A DNA stretch of 64,000 nt from the NCBI GenBank assembly GCA_018340375.1, contig JAFFJZ010000002.1:26988001-27052000 (forward strand), read 5' to 3'. Under the pieces are notes generated by a model. That model was not told the origin of the DNA, did not search any database, and saw nothing but the letters and a program-made list of their open reading frames with translations. Both the position numbers and the translations under genes were made by a program. The DNA comes from Gonatopus flavifemur (Eukaryota; Arthropoda; Insecta; Hymenoptera; Dryinidae). Below are positions 46,101 through 59,199 of the stretch, piece by piece (within the stretch, counting starts at the first letter, position 1; each line of letters begins with the position of its first letter).

Positions 46101-47952
46101 GAATAGTCAACGAAGAGCATGTATTCGTCACCAACTTTGGCATCAAAACAGAACTAAAACAGAATAATTGAAAATGTTTGGCGAATTCAAAAAGCAAAGC
46201 GAAGAAAAAAATTGAAATGAAAAGTTAAGGTACCCAAATGCTATTTCAAAAATAAAATTTATATAATAATTAAGATTCTAGATGATGTATGTCAAAAACA
46301 ATCCCTGACATGATTGATGTTATCCTTGATCCACGTGAAGGACAGTTTGTGGAATGTGGAAATATGAAGTATGAAAATGTCACATCAAAAGTAATTAGGT
46401 AAGTAGACAGTTTCTTATTAACATGTTGGTTGCGATATATCATTCGCATGAAGTGTAACGGTGATGGTACATGCAACACCTACTGTTCATAAGGTTTAAT
46501 AACTAAGAAATATGGTCATTGTTGCTTCACATTGTTCTGCTGATTATTTCAGTTTTGTATTGAAGTTATTTCTTCTCAGTTCAATATAAAAGAAAGGAAT
46601 TATTATTGTTTTTTCCTCCGAGAAATAGTTCGACATAAATGTCGATTTAAAAAACATTTATTTCTTGTTTGATCATGATTTGTGAGATTTTTCATTAGGC
46701 TTGTCTTCATTTCTAGTAATCATGGACGTAAAACCCTTCCGTGCCATATCAGTTGTGCGAGGTCAAATCTCTTCTAGACCTGAACCACTAGACACTTGAG
46801 TTAATTGAGTTACGTCAATGCGCAATTCACCCCCATTAAGAAACGTGATGTCTTTCGACATTGCAAGATCATGAACAGTTTCATTCTTACTTTTCTCTTC
46901 TTCTTATCCTTCTTCTTGTCCTCCGAAGTTGTTCTTTATTGAAAATTGATCGTGGAATGCGCATAAAGATATTCTATCAAACTGCCCACATGAAACTCTT
47001 CTGAATGCATCAACATCGATGATGCAAATAGATATAGATTGACGCATTGCCAACAGTGAAGATCCCCCTGTTTGCGTAGAATTGATATCGGTGAACGATT
47101 AACGCAATTTTGTACCACTATCGGTGAGTAATGAATTAGATTTATCAATGCATTATGGGTTCCATATTATATCACGCTCACATCATCGAACCAATATTGA
47201 TGCGACTAGAAAAGTTAATTTTATGCCAAGATTATCGATCATGTGGTTGAACGTTGTTCCGATGTTCATATCGAGCGAGGTGCATTGGAAATAATTCTCC
47301 ATTCATCGTGGAGTCAAAGCTTGGTAATAGTTTGTTCTAATTTCGATACGATACTCGATTACAAATTTGTTTATACACCTCATTCTACATTTATTAACTC
47401 ATTCACAATTTTATGGTGAAACTTATTTAACATACAATAAAATCATGAAAAAAAAACACTCCAAGAACGCCAGTTTTTGATGTAGGCTGGGACTTGAGCT
47501 TCGAAAGGTGTTTTGAAAAAGTCAAAGGATTATGGAAAGTAGATTTGTATGTTCCACAAAATCTGCGAATAGGAAGATTATTTTGTCATTATTTTAGACT
47601 GGATTGAAACTGTACTATTTATCATCCATATGAACGAACTTGCGAGCGGAACTGAACATCAATACATTTGTGGATGTATATGCATGTGAATTTCAATTAG
47701 GGACAAATTTCCTATCAAATTGTTGTGTATATGATAATGATCATGATTGCTGATTACGCAATGAGTGTTTTTCATAATCAATAATGATGAAACTCCTATT
47801 TAATATGGAGAAATCATTTCTCGTATCTCGAATTACATGTATTGAGGGGTTGTTCTGGTCAAGATTTTCAAGAAATCATTATCATTTTGGAAATTTCTAG
47901 ATGTGTTTATCGAAGATTAAATATTCCAAGAAAAAATTCTTTTCTCTTCGCA
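43103..47952. other. 4.8-kb repeat-poor stretch
   Basis: No copy of the window's repeat families was recognised here except an isolated CACGGAACCGAAATTTC near 43872. This is the longest such gap. The minus-strand frame at 45011-45295 is listed separately. 45455-45867 and 45991-46197 also hold minus-strand frames without recognisable domains. A GA run lies at about 45583-45597. Confidence 0.4.
45011..45295 (-). CDS. Possible protein-coding frame, unidentified
   Basis: A 94-residue minus-strand frame in repeat-poor DNA with mixed codon use and a serine- and leucine-rich composition, ending at a stop near 45011. No signal peptide, membrane segment or family motif is recognisable. It may be a terminal exon or chance. 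Listed only because it avoids repeats. Confidence 0.15.
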   Translation of the reverse strand: MIFSLYSSSKIISQQNLVFFSTIVESASDESLSKSILLIQENLSDPIVTVGNRETLTRKLHLEASFPLIDLMSFYAIRRSTDITTDSNTKKDSG

Positions 47953-48281
47953 CACTGATTTTTCTGGAAAAGAACATCAAAAAATGATGGTGAGCATAAT
48001 TTTGGGTGACTGGATGATCTAAAAAACAAATAGTAAATTATTCCTCGTCAAAGTAGCTATCGCATGAACTAGAACGGTTTTGATTGGTAAAAAATTCTCT
48101 GATTTTCCATCCTCAAAAATCGTTTTTTTTTTTTCAAATAGTCGACATATTGTTATTTTTGGATTAGAAAGATATTATTCTAGTTCATACGATAGCCACT
48201 TCAACAAGGAATGGTTTGCCATTCTTCTTCTTTTCAGATCATCCAGTTGATCACAATCACGCGTGTCGTCATTTTTCAGTG
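47953..48281. mobile_element. CACTGA foldback of moderate age
   Basis: CACTG at 47953 and TTTTTCAGTG ending at 48281 bound arms that pair over ACTGGATGATCT/AGATCATCCAGT, CGTCAAAGTAGCTATCGCAT and its diverged inverse, and GAACTAGAA/TTCTAGTTC. Flanks differ (CA, TT). Length about 329 bp. Confidence 0.6.
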
Positions 48282-51234
48282 TTTTTTTTTTTTTTAAATC
48301 AGTATGTGGAGAAAAAAAGTGTTTTTATGATCCAAAAAGAAGATTTTTGTAATATTTGATCTTCAATGGACGGATCTACAAATTTTCAAAACGATATCTA
48401 TATTCCTTCTGTGAGAAAGAATGTTTAAAATAGAAAAATTTTGTCTGGAAATATCAACCAAAAGTTTTCAGTTACCACAATCAAAAATTCACCAAATTTT
48501 TCAGTGAAATACGACATTAAATATATTTTCATAGTTGTGGTAATCAAAAATATATTTTCATTCAGACTTCGGAAAATAATTGAGCAAGCTGAATGTTCAA
48601 CTGTATCCGTATAGTTACCACAACTATATAAATTTAATCAACCCTTCAAAGTTGTAGCAACAAAGTTTGATTGTTTGAATTTACCATATTTGATTCTCAC
48701 TTTTACTGAAGAAAAATAGTTATCTATACTATATTTCTCTATTTGTAACCATTCAAAAAATTCTATCCCGTTCCCTGAGAAACTTTCTGTGACTCATCGA
48801 CCGTTATCTCTTTTTGTGTCGTCGAATTTGCTGCCGGAGTGACTTCAGCTGAAACATCAACCGTCATTCTCCCTTGGACAGTGACGCTGTGGAAAAAGGG
48901 TACCGAGAGTCAGGGAATCGAACCCTCACCCGTGACGAACCATCGTGTTCAGAAGTCTGCACATTATCCGTTCGGCCACAGCATGCCATGGGACTGTTGG
49001 AATCATTCTTCACATTTGGTATACTCAGAAAAATGAATCAGGCCACATCGCTTCCACATAATTGTTTTCCTTTTGTTCATGGCGCCTCCAACATCTATTT
49101 GTTACAACTTTATTTGTAAAATACAGATCCACAAAACGAAGTGATGCAATACCTGACCAGGAACAACATTGAACGAAAAATCTGAGTTGCCTCAATTGAA
49201 ATGATAGTTGTTGTAACAAAAATTTTTAGTTAGAATAACTAATACTTTCACGAGACGAAAACAGTTTTTGTTCGATGTCGTATTCCATTGAGTCTTCCGC
49301 CATGACAACTGAACAGTTCTTTAAGTGTGATTGAAGTTATATGATAATATAAACCATGATAATTGAGATTAGTTGATGGGACTTATGAGTTCTGCACTGT
49401 AGAAAATAATTGTGGAATTTCCCTCCAAAAAATGGTGGCAGCAAAGTTTCTTCACAAATGGGGAATCATTCACAATAATTTAGTGAACTCTTCCTTCATT
49501 CATAGAGGACTCAACACCCAAAAAACAAAATAATTCCTCAAAGTAGTGAAAAAGCCCCTCATTTTTGACGAAAAAACAATTCCCTCAAAATAAGGGAACA
49601 AAATCCACCTACAGTTTGAAGCAAAAAAGCTCTTCATATTTTTTACAATGTGATTCTAAAAACCAAACAATTAGCTTTGAAAGTTTTTTATTCCATCAAC
49701 TAAAATTTTCATTTTCCCTTAATGTAATATACTAGTTGATACAACTAACGGTTGATAGTTGGATATATCACAGTGCCATCAATTAGAACGTATAACTAAA
49801 TATTCTATTGTTGTCGCAACTAATTATTTTATAGACATGTATGTGACTTTGTTTAAAGCTCCTCGAACAAAGAAAATTTGTTGCACCAACTATTATGAGA
49901 CAACTAAAAATTTTTCAGTTGTAGTGATTATTCAGTTTTCTCAGTGCACTATTTTGGCATTTTCGATAATAATTTCCAATCACGTGATTCAGTGATAGGT
50001 TCCGGTTGGTGTCACATTGGCCCAATATTGGTACAACATCCATCGACCACGTATATATATATGCAGTATTTCTACAATTCAATATCACACAATATAATAT
50101 AATAAAGTCGATGTTGATTCGATTCACTTCCATAGTTAATTCTACATTTCTCTGTGTCGTTTATTAGATATTGAGGTGAAATTCGAGTGGACATTTATGA
50201 AGTGAATCGACAGAACCTAAAATAATGTTGCCTTCAATTGATTTGAGTAGTTGTAAAGAAACATTCAGCTGATTCAATAAATCAATCCTGTATTTCTTCG
50301 CGATTACTCTATGAAATATTCCACCATTCCTGGGAATTTGTTCTTTCAGTGTACTGATCTGGAATTACGATATGGTCGTTGCCAAGCCTCGGCCGATATT
50401 TGTCAAAGCTGTACCATACAAGCGTCAATGGTAAATTTTTATCTCAGAAAATGCATCAGCATTATTAATATGTGGTGTGAATTTTATGATTATATTGATA
50501 TCATTATACGCCGAATCCCACATACATCTATCTATTCATTCAAGTGTTAACTTACTGTTAATAATTTCATATTTTCCATAGCCTTGTTTGCGTATTATAT
50601 TTTCTTCTCTCGATCGTGGAACATATTTTTCGTGCTTTTCCTCTCATGAATTCTCCTAATTTTTTTTTCTTTGATTTCGCGTTTTATAAATGTTTTTTCT
50701 CGAGTACTCTTACAGCTTTCACCTTTTTCATTGCTGCTCTTAATGCTTGCTCCTAGCTTATTCCTTCAGCTTTGTTTTGTTTAATGTTTCCTTGAATTCT
50801 TTATTTTTGCGTTTCTTTTCAGCGTTTTCTCTTTTCACTGCTGATTTTAGCTCTTCGGTTCCACTTGTTTATGCAACTCCCCTTGCATTTTCAGCTCACT
50901 TTTCTTTCCTTATCTCTCGACGTCGTCCATGAAGAGATTATTGAATAATTTTAGAATGTTCTCCTACGTTGTCTTCCATTCTTTTTGATGTTTCAATGTA
51001 CTATCGATATCTGAAATATCATCTCGTCACAACGTTGAGATATACTATTTATGAAAACATCACCGTCTTCCAATCGAAAATGACAAATGACGTTCAGTCG
51101 TATTGTTGATATTTTTGTATGCTTTTGATCTGTGAACACTGTGAGAAGAGTTTACTGGAGAATTTTCAATATTTTCACTGGAAGTCGTTAACGAGTACAT
51201 TGGACTGGAAATTTCAGGATATTTGAAGAAATCA
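48282..51234. other. Mostly unannotated, with degenerate repeat DNA
   Basis: 49430-49620 has TTCCCTCAAAA words, and CACTGTAGAAAATAATT at 49395 with TTTTCTCAGTG ending 49946 could be very old CAC-class ends, but the arms do not pair well. GTTGTRRCAACTA-type words occur at 49205 and 49800-49900. A tRNA-like module lies at 48883-48985. An AT dinucleotide run lies near 50052. Confidence 0.35.
48883..48985 (-). repeat. tRNA-Arg-like SINE or tRNA pseudogene
   Basis: On the minus strand, TGGCCGAACGGATAATG (A box) is followed by AGACTTCTGAACACGATGG and GAGGGTTCGATTCCCTG (B box and T arm). The loop CTTCTGA matches the anticodon loop of tRNA-Arg(TCT), but the anticodon stem does not pair, and no 7-bp acceptor stem precedes the A box. 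GCTGTGG and CCACAGC just outside form a 7-bp closing stem in a non-canonical position. Best read as a tRNA-derived remnant. Confidence 0.55.
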
Positions 51235-51526
51235 CACTGAGAGCCCAATTTTTTAGATTGGAAGAAATTATTCTTTGTCCTCATTCCAATAAATATTTTG
51301 TTCAATCAAAAAAGATTCAGTTGGAAGAAAAAAGTTTTCATCAAACTGGAACAAAGAATTTTCAAATTGGAACAAAAATATATTCCTTCTTAGATTTGAA
51401 AAAAATTCCTTCAATTCAATCAAACATTTTTCCATTGAAATGAATTATTTTTCCCATTGAAAACAAGATTTACCAGAATGAGGGCAAAGAAATTTTCTTC
51501 CAATCTAAGAAATTGGGTTCTCAGTG
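51235..51526. mobile_element. CACTGAGAGCCCAATT foldback, word TTGGAAGAAA
   Basis: CACTGAGAGCCCAATTTTTT and its inverse at the right, with CA on both sides (51233-51234, 51527-51528). The arms pair over TTAGATTGGAAGAAA and CTTTG(T/C)CCTCATTC. The middle repeats AATTGGAACAAA/TTTGAAAAAAATTCC words. Length 292 bp. Confidence 0.88.
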
Positions 51527-51893
51527 CATGAAGCTTAGCTACTGGGATTTTACTGCAAAAATTAGAATTTTTCAGTACAAAATCTGTAAAATTTCATTGA
51601 ATGCATACTGAAACAAAATGTCTTCTAATTTAATAAGTGGTAATTTGTCATGTACCAAAGAAATATTTATTAGAATCAATAGAATATTCTTCGCGGTACA
51701 GGACGAAGAACCGTTTATCTGATTGGAAGAAATTTTCTTTTCAGTGTATTGAAGAATGAATTTTCTGAAATCTTCCAGTTTCAAGACGCAGTCCTTTTTC
51801 AAAGGTGAAGTAAATGGGATAAACTGATCCACGAATTTTTACTTGATAGTGAACTATTCTTCTTCATTTGTATAAATATGCATATGCAGAACT

Positions 51894-52470
51894 ATACAGG
51901 TTGTCGCAGGACTCGCGGACCGGATTTTACAGGTGTACTCTGCAGCCAAAATGCAATAATTTCCCGTTTGAAAGAAATTTTTTTGACGCTTAGTCTTGGA
52001 GATATGAGCATTTTTAGATTTTTGTTCAAATCTAAATCATTCAAAGGCATTGTATGCTACATACTTGGGCTCAATACCATTCGCTAAGTTGGAAAACGGC
52101 GGATCTGCGGGGAAAAAATTAAACTATTTTATCATTAATAGTTCCGGAGCTATAAAAATTTGAAATTTTTTAGCTTTCAGCCAATCAGAATTCAGCAACT
52201 TCAAATCGCTATAGCTCCGGAACTATCAATGATAAAATAGTTCAATTGTTTTTCCACAGATCCGCCGTTTTCCAACTTAGCGAATGGTGTTAAGCTCAAG
52301 TATGTAGCAAATAGTGTTTTTGAATAATTCGGATTTGAAAAATAATCTAAAAATGCTTATATCTCCAAAACTAAGCGTCGAAAAAATTTCTTTCAAACGG
52401 GAAGTTATTGCATTTTGGCTGCAGAATATACCTGTGAAATCCGGTCCGCGAATTCTGTGACAACCTGTAT
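51894..52470. mobile_element. Palindromic MITE family P, copy 4, uninterrupted
   Basis: TACAGGTTGTCGCAGGACTC at the left is mirrored by GAATTCTGTGACAACCTGTA at the right. Arms include CAAAATGCAATAATTTCCCG, GGCGCTTAG-like GACGCTTAG and GTTGGAAAACGGCGGATC on the left, and their inverses on the right. The centre is TTTTTTAGCTTTCAGCCAATC. TA flanks both sides. It keeps CTTAGCGAATGGTGT unbroken, the empty-site equivalent for the insertion at 1568. Confidence 0.87.
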
Positions 52471-53451
52471 TTATTAATCAAAGCATGGCGTAATCAAAGG
52501 CACGGGTCAAAACGGTTTTTAAAAGTCGTTGACAGATTCGATCAATTTCAGCTACAAAGTGGTCAAGGAATTGTCATTTTTTTGGAGAACGAAAGAGTAC
52601 AGAATATTTGTATAAATTAGAATACTTCATCAACATCTACAGAACATTCCAAATATTTTCATGCCACATGAAATTATATCCACGTAGTTTACAAATGTCA
52701 TATTTGATATCGTTCTCCCATTCCCAAAATTTGTATTCATGCGTCTGTTTGGAAGACTGTGATTTGATCACTTTCACGGATTCAAAATATGTAACTAAAG
52801 CAAAATTTTCCTCCATTTCTGATCGAGAAATAAATGGATGACAGGTACATTTTAAATGAAATCAACAATGATGTAACAGTACGTATCAGTATATTCATTC
52901 GAACTGCACGTTATTCAATTATGCTTTACTGACACGTATCACGTATTCTGTATCACATATTGTACCTCATCATGAGTATTGATTTCCATTATTCTCCTTT
53001 TTCTGCGTGCTTTTTTTTATCACTTCCCAGAAAACAAGTCAATACGTGTATGGCGAAAATTCATATATATATCGATTCATATCCGAACATCAACAGAGAA
53101 AAAAATTAATTTGTGTTAAGTAAACAACTCGTAAATATATGGCAAAATGAATATCAATGTTCCCTTCGCTCAATCATGACATGTTATCCTCGAATGCATA
53201 TTTTATAACGTATGATATATTTGGGAGATTTATTTTCATGATCGTATTCGTGAAATATTACCTCGATGAAAATCAAAGCGTACACTACGAGTATCCGAAG
53301 TAGTTAAATATTTGAGAAAAGGATTTGAGTAGTGTACAATCGATGTTATCGATTGGGGAAAAAGGGTTTTGTAATTAAAGAGTGTGCGGATAAGAAGAAA
53401 ATAAAATGGAAAAGATTCACTGTTTGAAAAAAATTGGAATTTTCCGATACC
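52471..53451. other. Unannotated AT-rich DNA
   Basis: Short frames only (for example 52608-52841 plus, 53236-53523 minus). No domain or repeat recognised. Confidence 0.4.
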
Positions 53452-53453
53452 TA

Positions 53454-53720
53454 CACGGAGAAAAAGGTATCTTGAAAAATACCATAATTTATGGATTTTT
53501 GGCGTTGGTCTGGCTCGAGTCAAAATATTTACGTGAAGATACCTCTAAGAGTACCATAATGGCTGGGACTTTGATAAGGAAGGTACCATACTTCTTTATA
53601 AAAGTCCAAGAAGTTATGGGACTTTTAGAAGTTCGTTCACGTAAATATTTTGACTCAGGTCAGACCAACGCGAAAATTCCATAAATTATGGTATTTTTCA
53701 AGATATCTGTTTCCTCAGTG
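53454..53720. mobile_element. CACGGAGAAAAAGG foldback
   Basis: CACGGAGAAAAAGGTATCTT at the left and AGATATCTGTTTCCTCAGTG at the right, with TA on both sides (53452-53453, 53721-53722). The arms of about 115 bp pair over AAAATACCATAATTTATGGA, GTTGGTCTG and CAAAATATTTACGTGAA. Length 267 bp. Confidence 0.88.
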
Positions 53721-56700
53721 TATATAGGAACTGGGAAATGAAAGAAAAGTATAAATACAAGAATTTTTTGGTACGTGAATTGAAATTTTCATGATTCAAG
53801 CATAATTTTCCAGCACAAATGTCTACGTCAATTTCTACAGTTTTTACAGTATTTCATACTTCCGCAAATTCTTTTTTGCGAGGAAAAGAACAAAATGTTT
53901 CGAAATTTTTAGAGGGTATGGTATTTATACAGATCTATGTATGACTTTATATGTTCTCACACTGTTTCATTTCTCCTATCTAAACAGCAATCTAAAGATT
54001 TTCTATTCCTCCTTCGAGTTTGGTCATAGAAAGAAATTTCCTTTCGGGAATTCCTGGACGTGACAGAGATATTATTCTCCACCGTAATCAAGAGGAATTT
54101 TTTCCTTATATATTGAACCATTTCATATTCCGCAGCAAAGGTTACTCGATTGTACCGAACTTGTTATATCAAATAAAAAAACATGATATCCTATTTGTAT
54201 ATTGTTGGAGTTCATTTCAATGCGTATAAGGGCACATATAACTCAGTATAATCCCACCAACACGGATTTCCAACCTAACGCATCGAATGTTCCATCGTAT
54301 ACTACACATACATTGTATGGTATGTAATTATTATGCAATTATTCACTCCATAACATGACATTGAGAGTCATGCTTCTACAATATTGCGTACGTAATGTCA
54401 TATGAGAATTGTTTATGATTTGTTTGGAATTCAGTTCGAAGAGGTAATAGGTTGCAATTCACGATTCCTTATGTCATTTATGTTATATGAATGTTTGTAA
54501 GAATTTTATTTGTAATTTTCATCTAATTTTCCTCCATATGAATCCCCCAGGCGTATACTGTGTTTACAAAAATATATAAAAATCCCTGCATGTTCTCAAG
54601 GATTTATAAGTGAATATATCCATGAGAGATGACCACAAAGAAGGAAATGACTTTCGCAACAACGTCAACAAAATTCTGCACAATCCCTGATCATAGAATT
54701 AAAATTGTTGGAAACTATGAGCGTTGACTGCGAATGCGTACGGAAAACTCCTCCTGAGTTTGGCTGAATTATTTATTCCAATATTCGCTCGGTTCTCCAA
54801 CTTGTTACCACGGGATTGAGAAATTTTCATGTTCTTGGAGTTTGAATCGTTTATAGAAACGAAACGAGAATTCAAATTCACAAAATCTTATGAATCATCG
54901 TTTTTCATCTTCTCGAATGGATTATTTGTAATTTTCTGCAACTGAAAACATCGATCAAAAAATTTACTGCAATATTTTGGGTCTTTTTCAGCTGAGTATT
55001 TCGTTATTCGATTTAAACTTCAGTAACATAAATTTTCTCATCACATAACAGACGATTTTTTTTCAGGATATTTCATCCCGGTATCCGAGACTTTTGATTG
55101 GAAACAAGTTTGATTGATTTCGCTATAAAGCTGATTTCTCGGTTCAGGTATAATTGGATAACCTCATCTTACATATGGTCTTGCTACGTACGATTCATTT
55201 AATCCCAAATAACGTGTGATTCCGCAATCATAAATTCCGATATTTATCCTTCTATTCTACTCAAAGACCAAAATTGAAGAAGATTCGAACTCTGACGTGG
55301 CTGATGAAATTTGATTGAGAAGTGAGAAAAACATACTGCTGATATCAACGTTGTATCTTGGTGTATTTCGTGTGGATAAATGAACAGAGTGGATTTCTGT
55401 GGATATGATGTGGATTGATGAACGACTTGTGTGGAGGAAAGTTCGCGATCGGTGATGATCTTACACGGTTTACTCACAGCGTAGAAATACCGGATGAAAA
55501 ATTATTAAATATTTCACACTGGAAGTTTGAAATTAAACAAAGTTGAGAAATTCTTATGATAACAAAAACTTCTCACAGTCTGCAAGACCTTATATAAAAC
55601 TCGAAGATAAAATGAGTTATGCGTGAAGTATTGTTGGCATATCAAACTGCTATCTCCCTGCAATGCCTGCGAGAGAAGTTTGAGAAAATCAGCAAAGAAA
55701 ATTCCCAATAAAACTAAATTTCATTGATGAAATCGAGAAACCCGAAGATTCAGTCAAAATTTCAGTTACTGAAGTGAATATTTCGATGAACACCATTTGA
55801 ATTGGCAGTAATTGAGGAACAACATAGAATTTATCTACCCAAAATCAGTTTTATTCCATTTACAGATGTTGAAGACAAAACGAAATCACAACGGAATATC
55901 GATCAGCAGATATTATTCGATTAAATGTTTTTCCTGTCGAAATGATAGCTTCGAAAATTGGACAGACTACAACGATACAGGTATTTTTAATAAAGAATTC
56001 AATTTTCGAATCGTTTGAATGTTCCGCAAACTGAAAATGCATATTGAGAACTGATAAAAGTGGAAAAGAGGAACCGAGAGATAGATAGAAAGATAGTATA
56101 TTCCATGTCCCAGGGCTGAGTCTTATTGGAAAAAAAAAACTATAAGTTGAAGAATTTTCAATACATCAAAATCTGATCCACTGTACATCAAAATAAATGT
56201 ACCCTAAATGAATCTTGAACCTATTACTGTGAAAGTAAAATTACAAAAGAACTCATATCACTCCGTAGATAATGGTGATGTAAAAGATATGCAAATAGCT
56301 CAGTTTTGGAACTATTAAACAACCTTTGTTCGAAAGCTAAAAGGAGTGAATTTCAGTATCCGATATCAGGGATGATAAAAGAGTGGCCATAGCAATTCAT
56401 GCGGGGTTGAGGAATTTACAAAAGACCAGGGTTCGAACTGGAAGACACTCGCATTTCCCGGTTCATTGTTAATGGGAATGAGTCATGAGGAATCTTGGGA
56501 CCCTTGTTCGCAAATAGCTGATGAAGAAAACATCCAAGGAAATATTTCCGACGTTCCGCAAGTTTCAACCATCTGAGAACACGGAAATAAGGAATGAGAG
56601 ATAGGGGAAGCCAGCTGGATGGACAAAGAGATAAAGAGAAGCGAAGTTTCGTGTAATTAACTCGTTCGAGACATGTGTGGTTGGTTGCAGTTTGATTGAA

Positions 56701-57213
56701 TATTGGATTAGACCGATAGTATGTGACGAGAACGTTGTCGATTACAGACTTTTATCCAAATGGATTTCAATTTGTCCTTTTCGCCTCAAAACGATGCAAG
56801 GGTGGATGAAAGAATTAAACGCGAAGGCAAAAGCATCGAATGGTAATCGTTATTAATTAGACTTTACGATTGATAAGATACCTGATAAACCGATGACCTA
56901 ATCCGACAATTCATTCCAAGTAAGAAATTATTATTATTGATTTCGTTGCCCCTAGAGTCTGATCTAGTCTCCAATATGCCATATTCTTGTGCTGAATTGG
57001 TTCGAAAAAAGACCTTCAGCTTCATTCGGAATTGAGAAATAGGTCACGGTTACGCAAAGTCAAACAGTATAAAATTATCACTGATTTTTTGGATGAGGAA
57101 GATCGATTAAGAAAAACAAAGGGAAGTATTCAACAACTTGGTTTCTGCGAAGATAACGTGAGATAATTGATGTTTAAATCGATGATAATTCTCGTGGTGA
57201 AGTTGAATGAATA
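53721..57213. other. 3.5-kb repeat-poor stretch
   Basis: Second large gap in repeat families. No gene recognised. A weak tRNA-like module lies at about 56405-56490. Confidence 0.4.
56405..56490 (-). repeat. Weak tRNA-like module
   Basis: On the minus strand, CCAGTTCGAACCCTGG is a perfect B box, and TGACTCATTCCCATT about 45 bases before it is a poor A-box match. Possibly a SINE remnant. Confidence 0.3.
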
Positions 57214-57575
57214 CACTGAGAGAAGAGCAATTTGGAAGTTCAGTAAATAATATTATATTCATCCGATAAATCTGAATATTACTGAACATGCAGCGATGTT
57301 CCATGAAATTTCAAGAAACATTACTGAAATTTTGCTTTACATTACATTTGCTGTATGTCACTCAATTCCTAAACATTTAATAGTAATTGAGTGATACACA
57401 GAAAACTTGGTCGTGAATATTGTATTATATAATAACGATTGAAGAACACTGAGTAATGTAAAGCAAACTTTCAGTAATCCTTCTTGAAATTCCTGTTTAG
57501 ATTCTATTACTATTCAGATTTATCGAACAAACACATCACCATTCACCCAACTTCCAAATCGCTCTTCTCTCAGTG
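57214..57575. mobile_element. CACTGAGAGAAGAG foldback
   Basis: CACTGAGAGAAGAGCAATTT and its inverse at the right, with TA on both sides (57212-57213, 57576-57577). The arms pair over ATTTGGAAGTT, GATAAATCTGAATA, AATTTCAAGAA and TTGCTTTACATTAC, leaving a loop of about 90 bp near 57350-57440. Length 362 bp. Confidence 0.87.
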
Positions 57576-58802
57576 TACTATCACAATGAATAATATACAT
57601 TATTTTATTGAACGTTTATTCGATCGTTCTTGTTTCAATTCGATTCGAACCGTTTCATTTTTGAAAATTCCCAGATAATTAATATTCATGTGAATTTGAT
57701 AGTGGATCTCATGAATGACAACAATGAAACCCTCTTGGGCCACATCGTGGACCTGTCTTGTTCAAATAAGTAGGTCTCATGGGATACACATGGACCACAT
57801 AAGCTCATAACGGGCAAGGGAGAATGGAAGTTTATTTAAACAAGAGTGAGAAAAATCTTAATTCTCATTCTCCGTTTCTGGTAAATGAAGGAGAAATTCC
57901 GATTTTATTCAGTTCTTCAAAAGACGGGAAGAGGGAATATAAGGGTTTGATAATTGACTCTACACGAAGAGCTTCGATCAAATAATCAAAAACGAATTTC
58001 AACAACACGAAATTTAATTATGAAACATATAAAAAATAAAAGGGAAATACACACATCCAGGGTACAAATACTCGCATCAAAACTAATATCAGATTCACTA
58101 ATTTCAGCAAAGTTACCCTTACGCACGTATAATTAATTCGTGTGAACTTGAGACATCCGTCGCACTTAGAATTCAAGATACGAGTGACGAGACCGCGTGT
58201 CGTCGTCACCTCTGCTGGATCTTCTCGTTACGTTAAATTAAACATCGCACGCTTGACCTAATAGACGAGTTAGATCTTTGTTCCGTCTTTACCTTATATA
58301 CTGTAGGAAGTAAAACAAATTTTATTCAGTCCGAATTTTCACTGTGTACTATCGGCGGATTCAGTTTTATCATTCGTATTATCAACTGAATCATTCGGAC
58401 GACGTTCTTATAATCGCGATGATCCACCAATCATAATCATCGAGATATTAGTTTTACGGTTTGAATTCTGTGGTGTGGAATCATCCCAAACAGCTCTACC
58501 ATAGTTCCCCCGTTGCGGATTACCACCAACTCAAGGTTGCATAGACTCGCTCGGTTGAGACTTGTTCCTCGGGAAGATCAGACAAAATACAAATCAGTGC
58601 TGTGGTTTGCCCGGAGCACAGAGCGCCTCGTATTTCGATTTCCATTGTGATTGGATTGGTAGAACGTTACTTTTGGAACGAAATTTTATCACGTTACAAA
58701 GCTTTTTCAAATTCGCATGGGCAGCATTCGTAGCATTCACTCGGGAATTCTCAACAGATCATCCTATGAAGAATAATCCTCGTGATGAATCTATGTATAC
58801 TT
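57576..58802. other. Unannotated DNA
   Basis: 57730-57790 contains GGACC/GGTCC words (GGCCACATCGTGGACC, CATGGACCACATAAG) that may be a small foldback without definable ends. No gene recognised. Confidence 0.4.
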
Positions 58803-59012
58803 AGTGAACACAACTTGTAACATCAATATCACCGAAGAACCTCATTGAACCGATTGATTTTTATTGATTTCGGTGCGGCAAACCGATTCAAACCCATTAA
58901 AAGTTGATTCTCAATGGGTTTGAATCAGGTTTCTGCATCAGAATCAATGAGAATCAATCGGTTCGATGAGATTCTTTAGGCAGCGATATTGATGTTACAT
59001 CTTGTGTTCATT
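58803..59012. repeat. 210-bp foldback, AGTGAACACAAC ends
   Basis: The left arm (AGTGAACACAACTTGTAACA, AACCGATTGATTT, GATTCAAACCCATT) and the inverse right arm (AATGGGTTTGAATC, AATCAATCGGTT, GATGTTACATCTTGTGTTCATT) pair over about 95 bp with a loop of roughly 10 bp. It ends 17 bp before the target duplication of the hAT-type element. No duplication of its own is clear. Confidence 0.75.
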
Positions 59013-59199
59013 GGGAAGTAAACAATAAAGTATTGGGTAGGGATGCACGATATTACGATATCTTTATGCGATAAACCTATACGATATTCTAGATCGAGGT
59101 TTCGATATTCGAGAATATCGCCGATATTTTACAAGCATGTTGTATTCAAAATAACCGTGGGCACTGTTTTTACTTTTCACGGTCTGTATGTTACGGTCA

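Noticed and set aside
49395..49946. Possible CAC-class element from CACTGTAGAAAA to TTTTCTCAGTG
   Set aside because: The two ends do not continue as inverted repeats and the arms do not pair. Probably unrelated solo ends.
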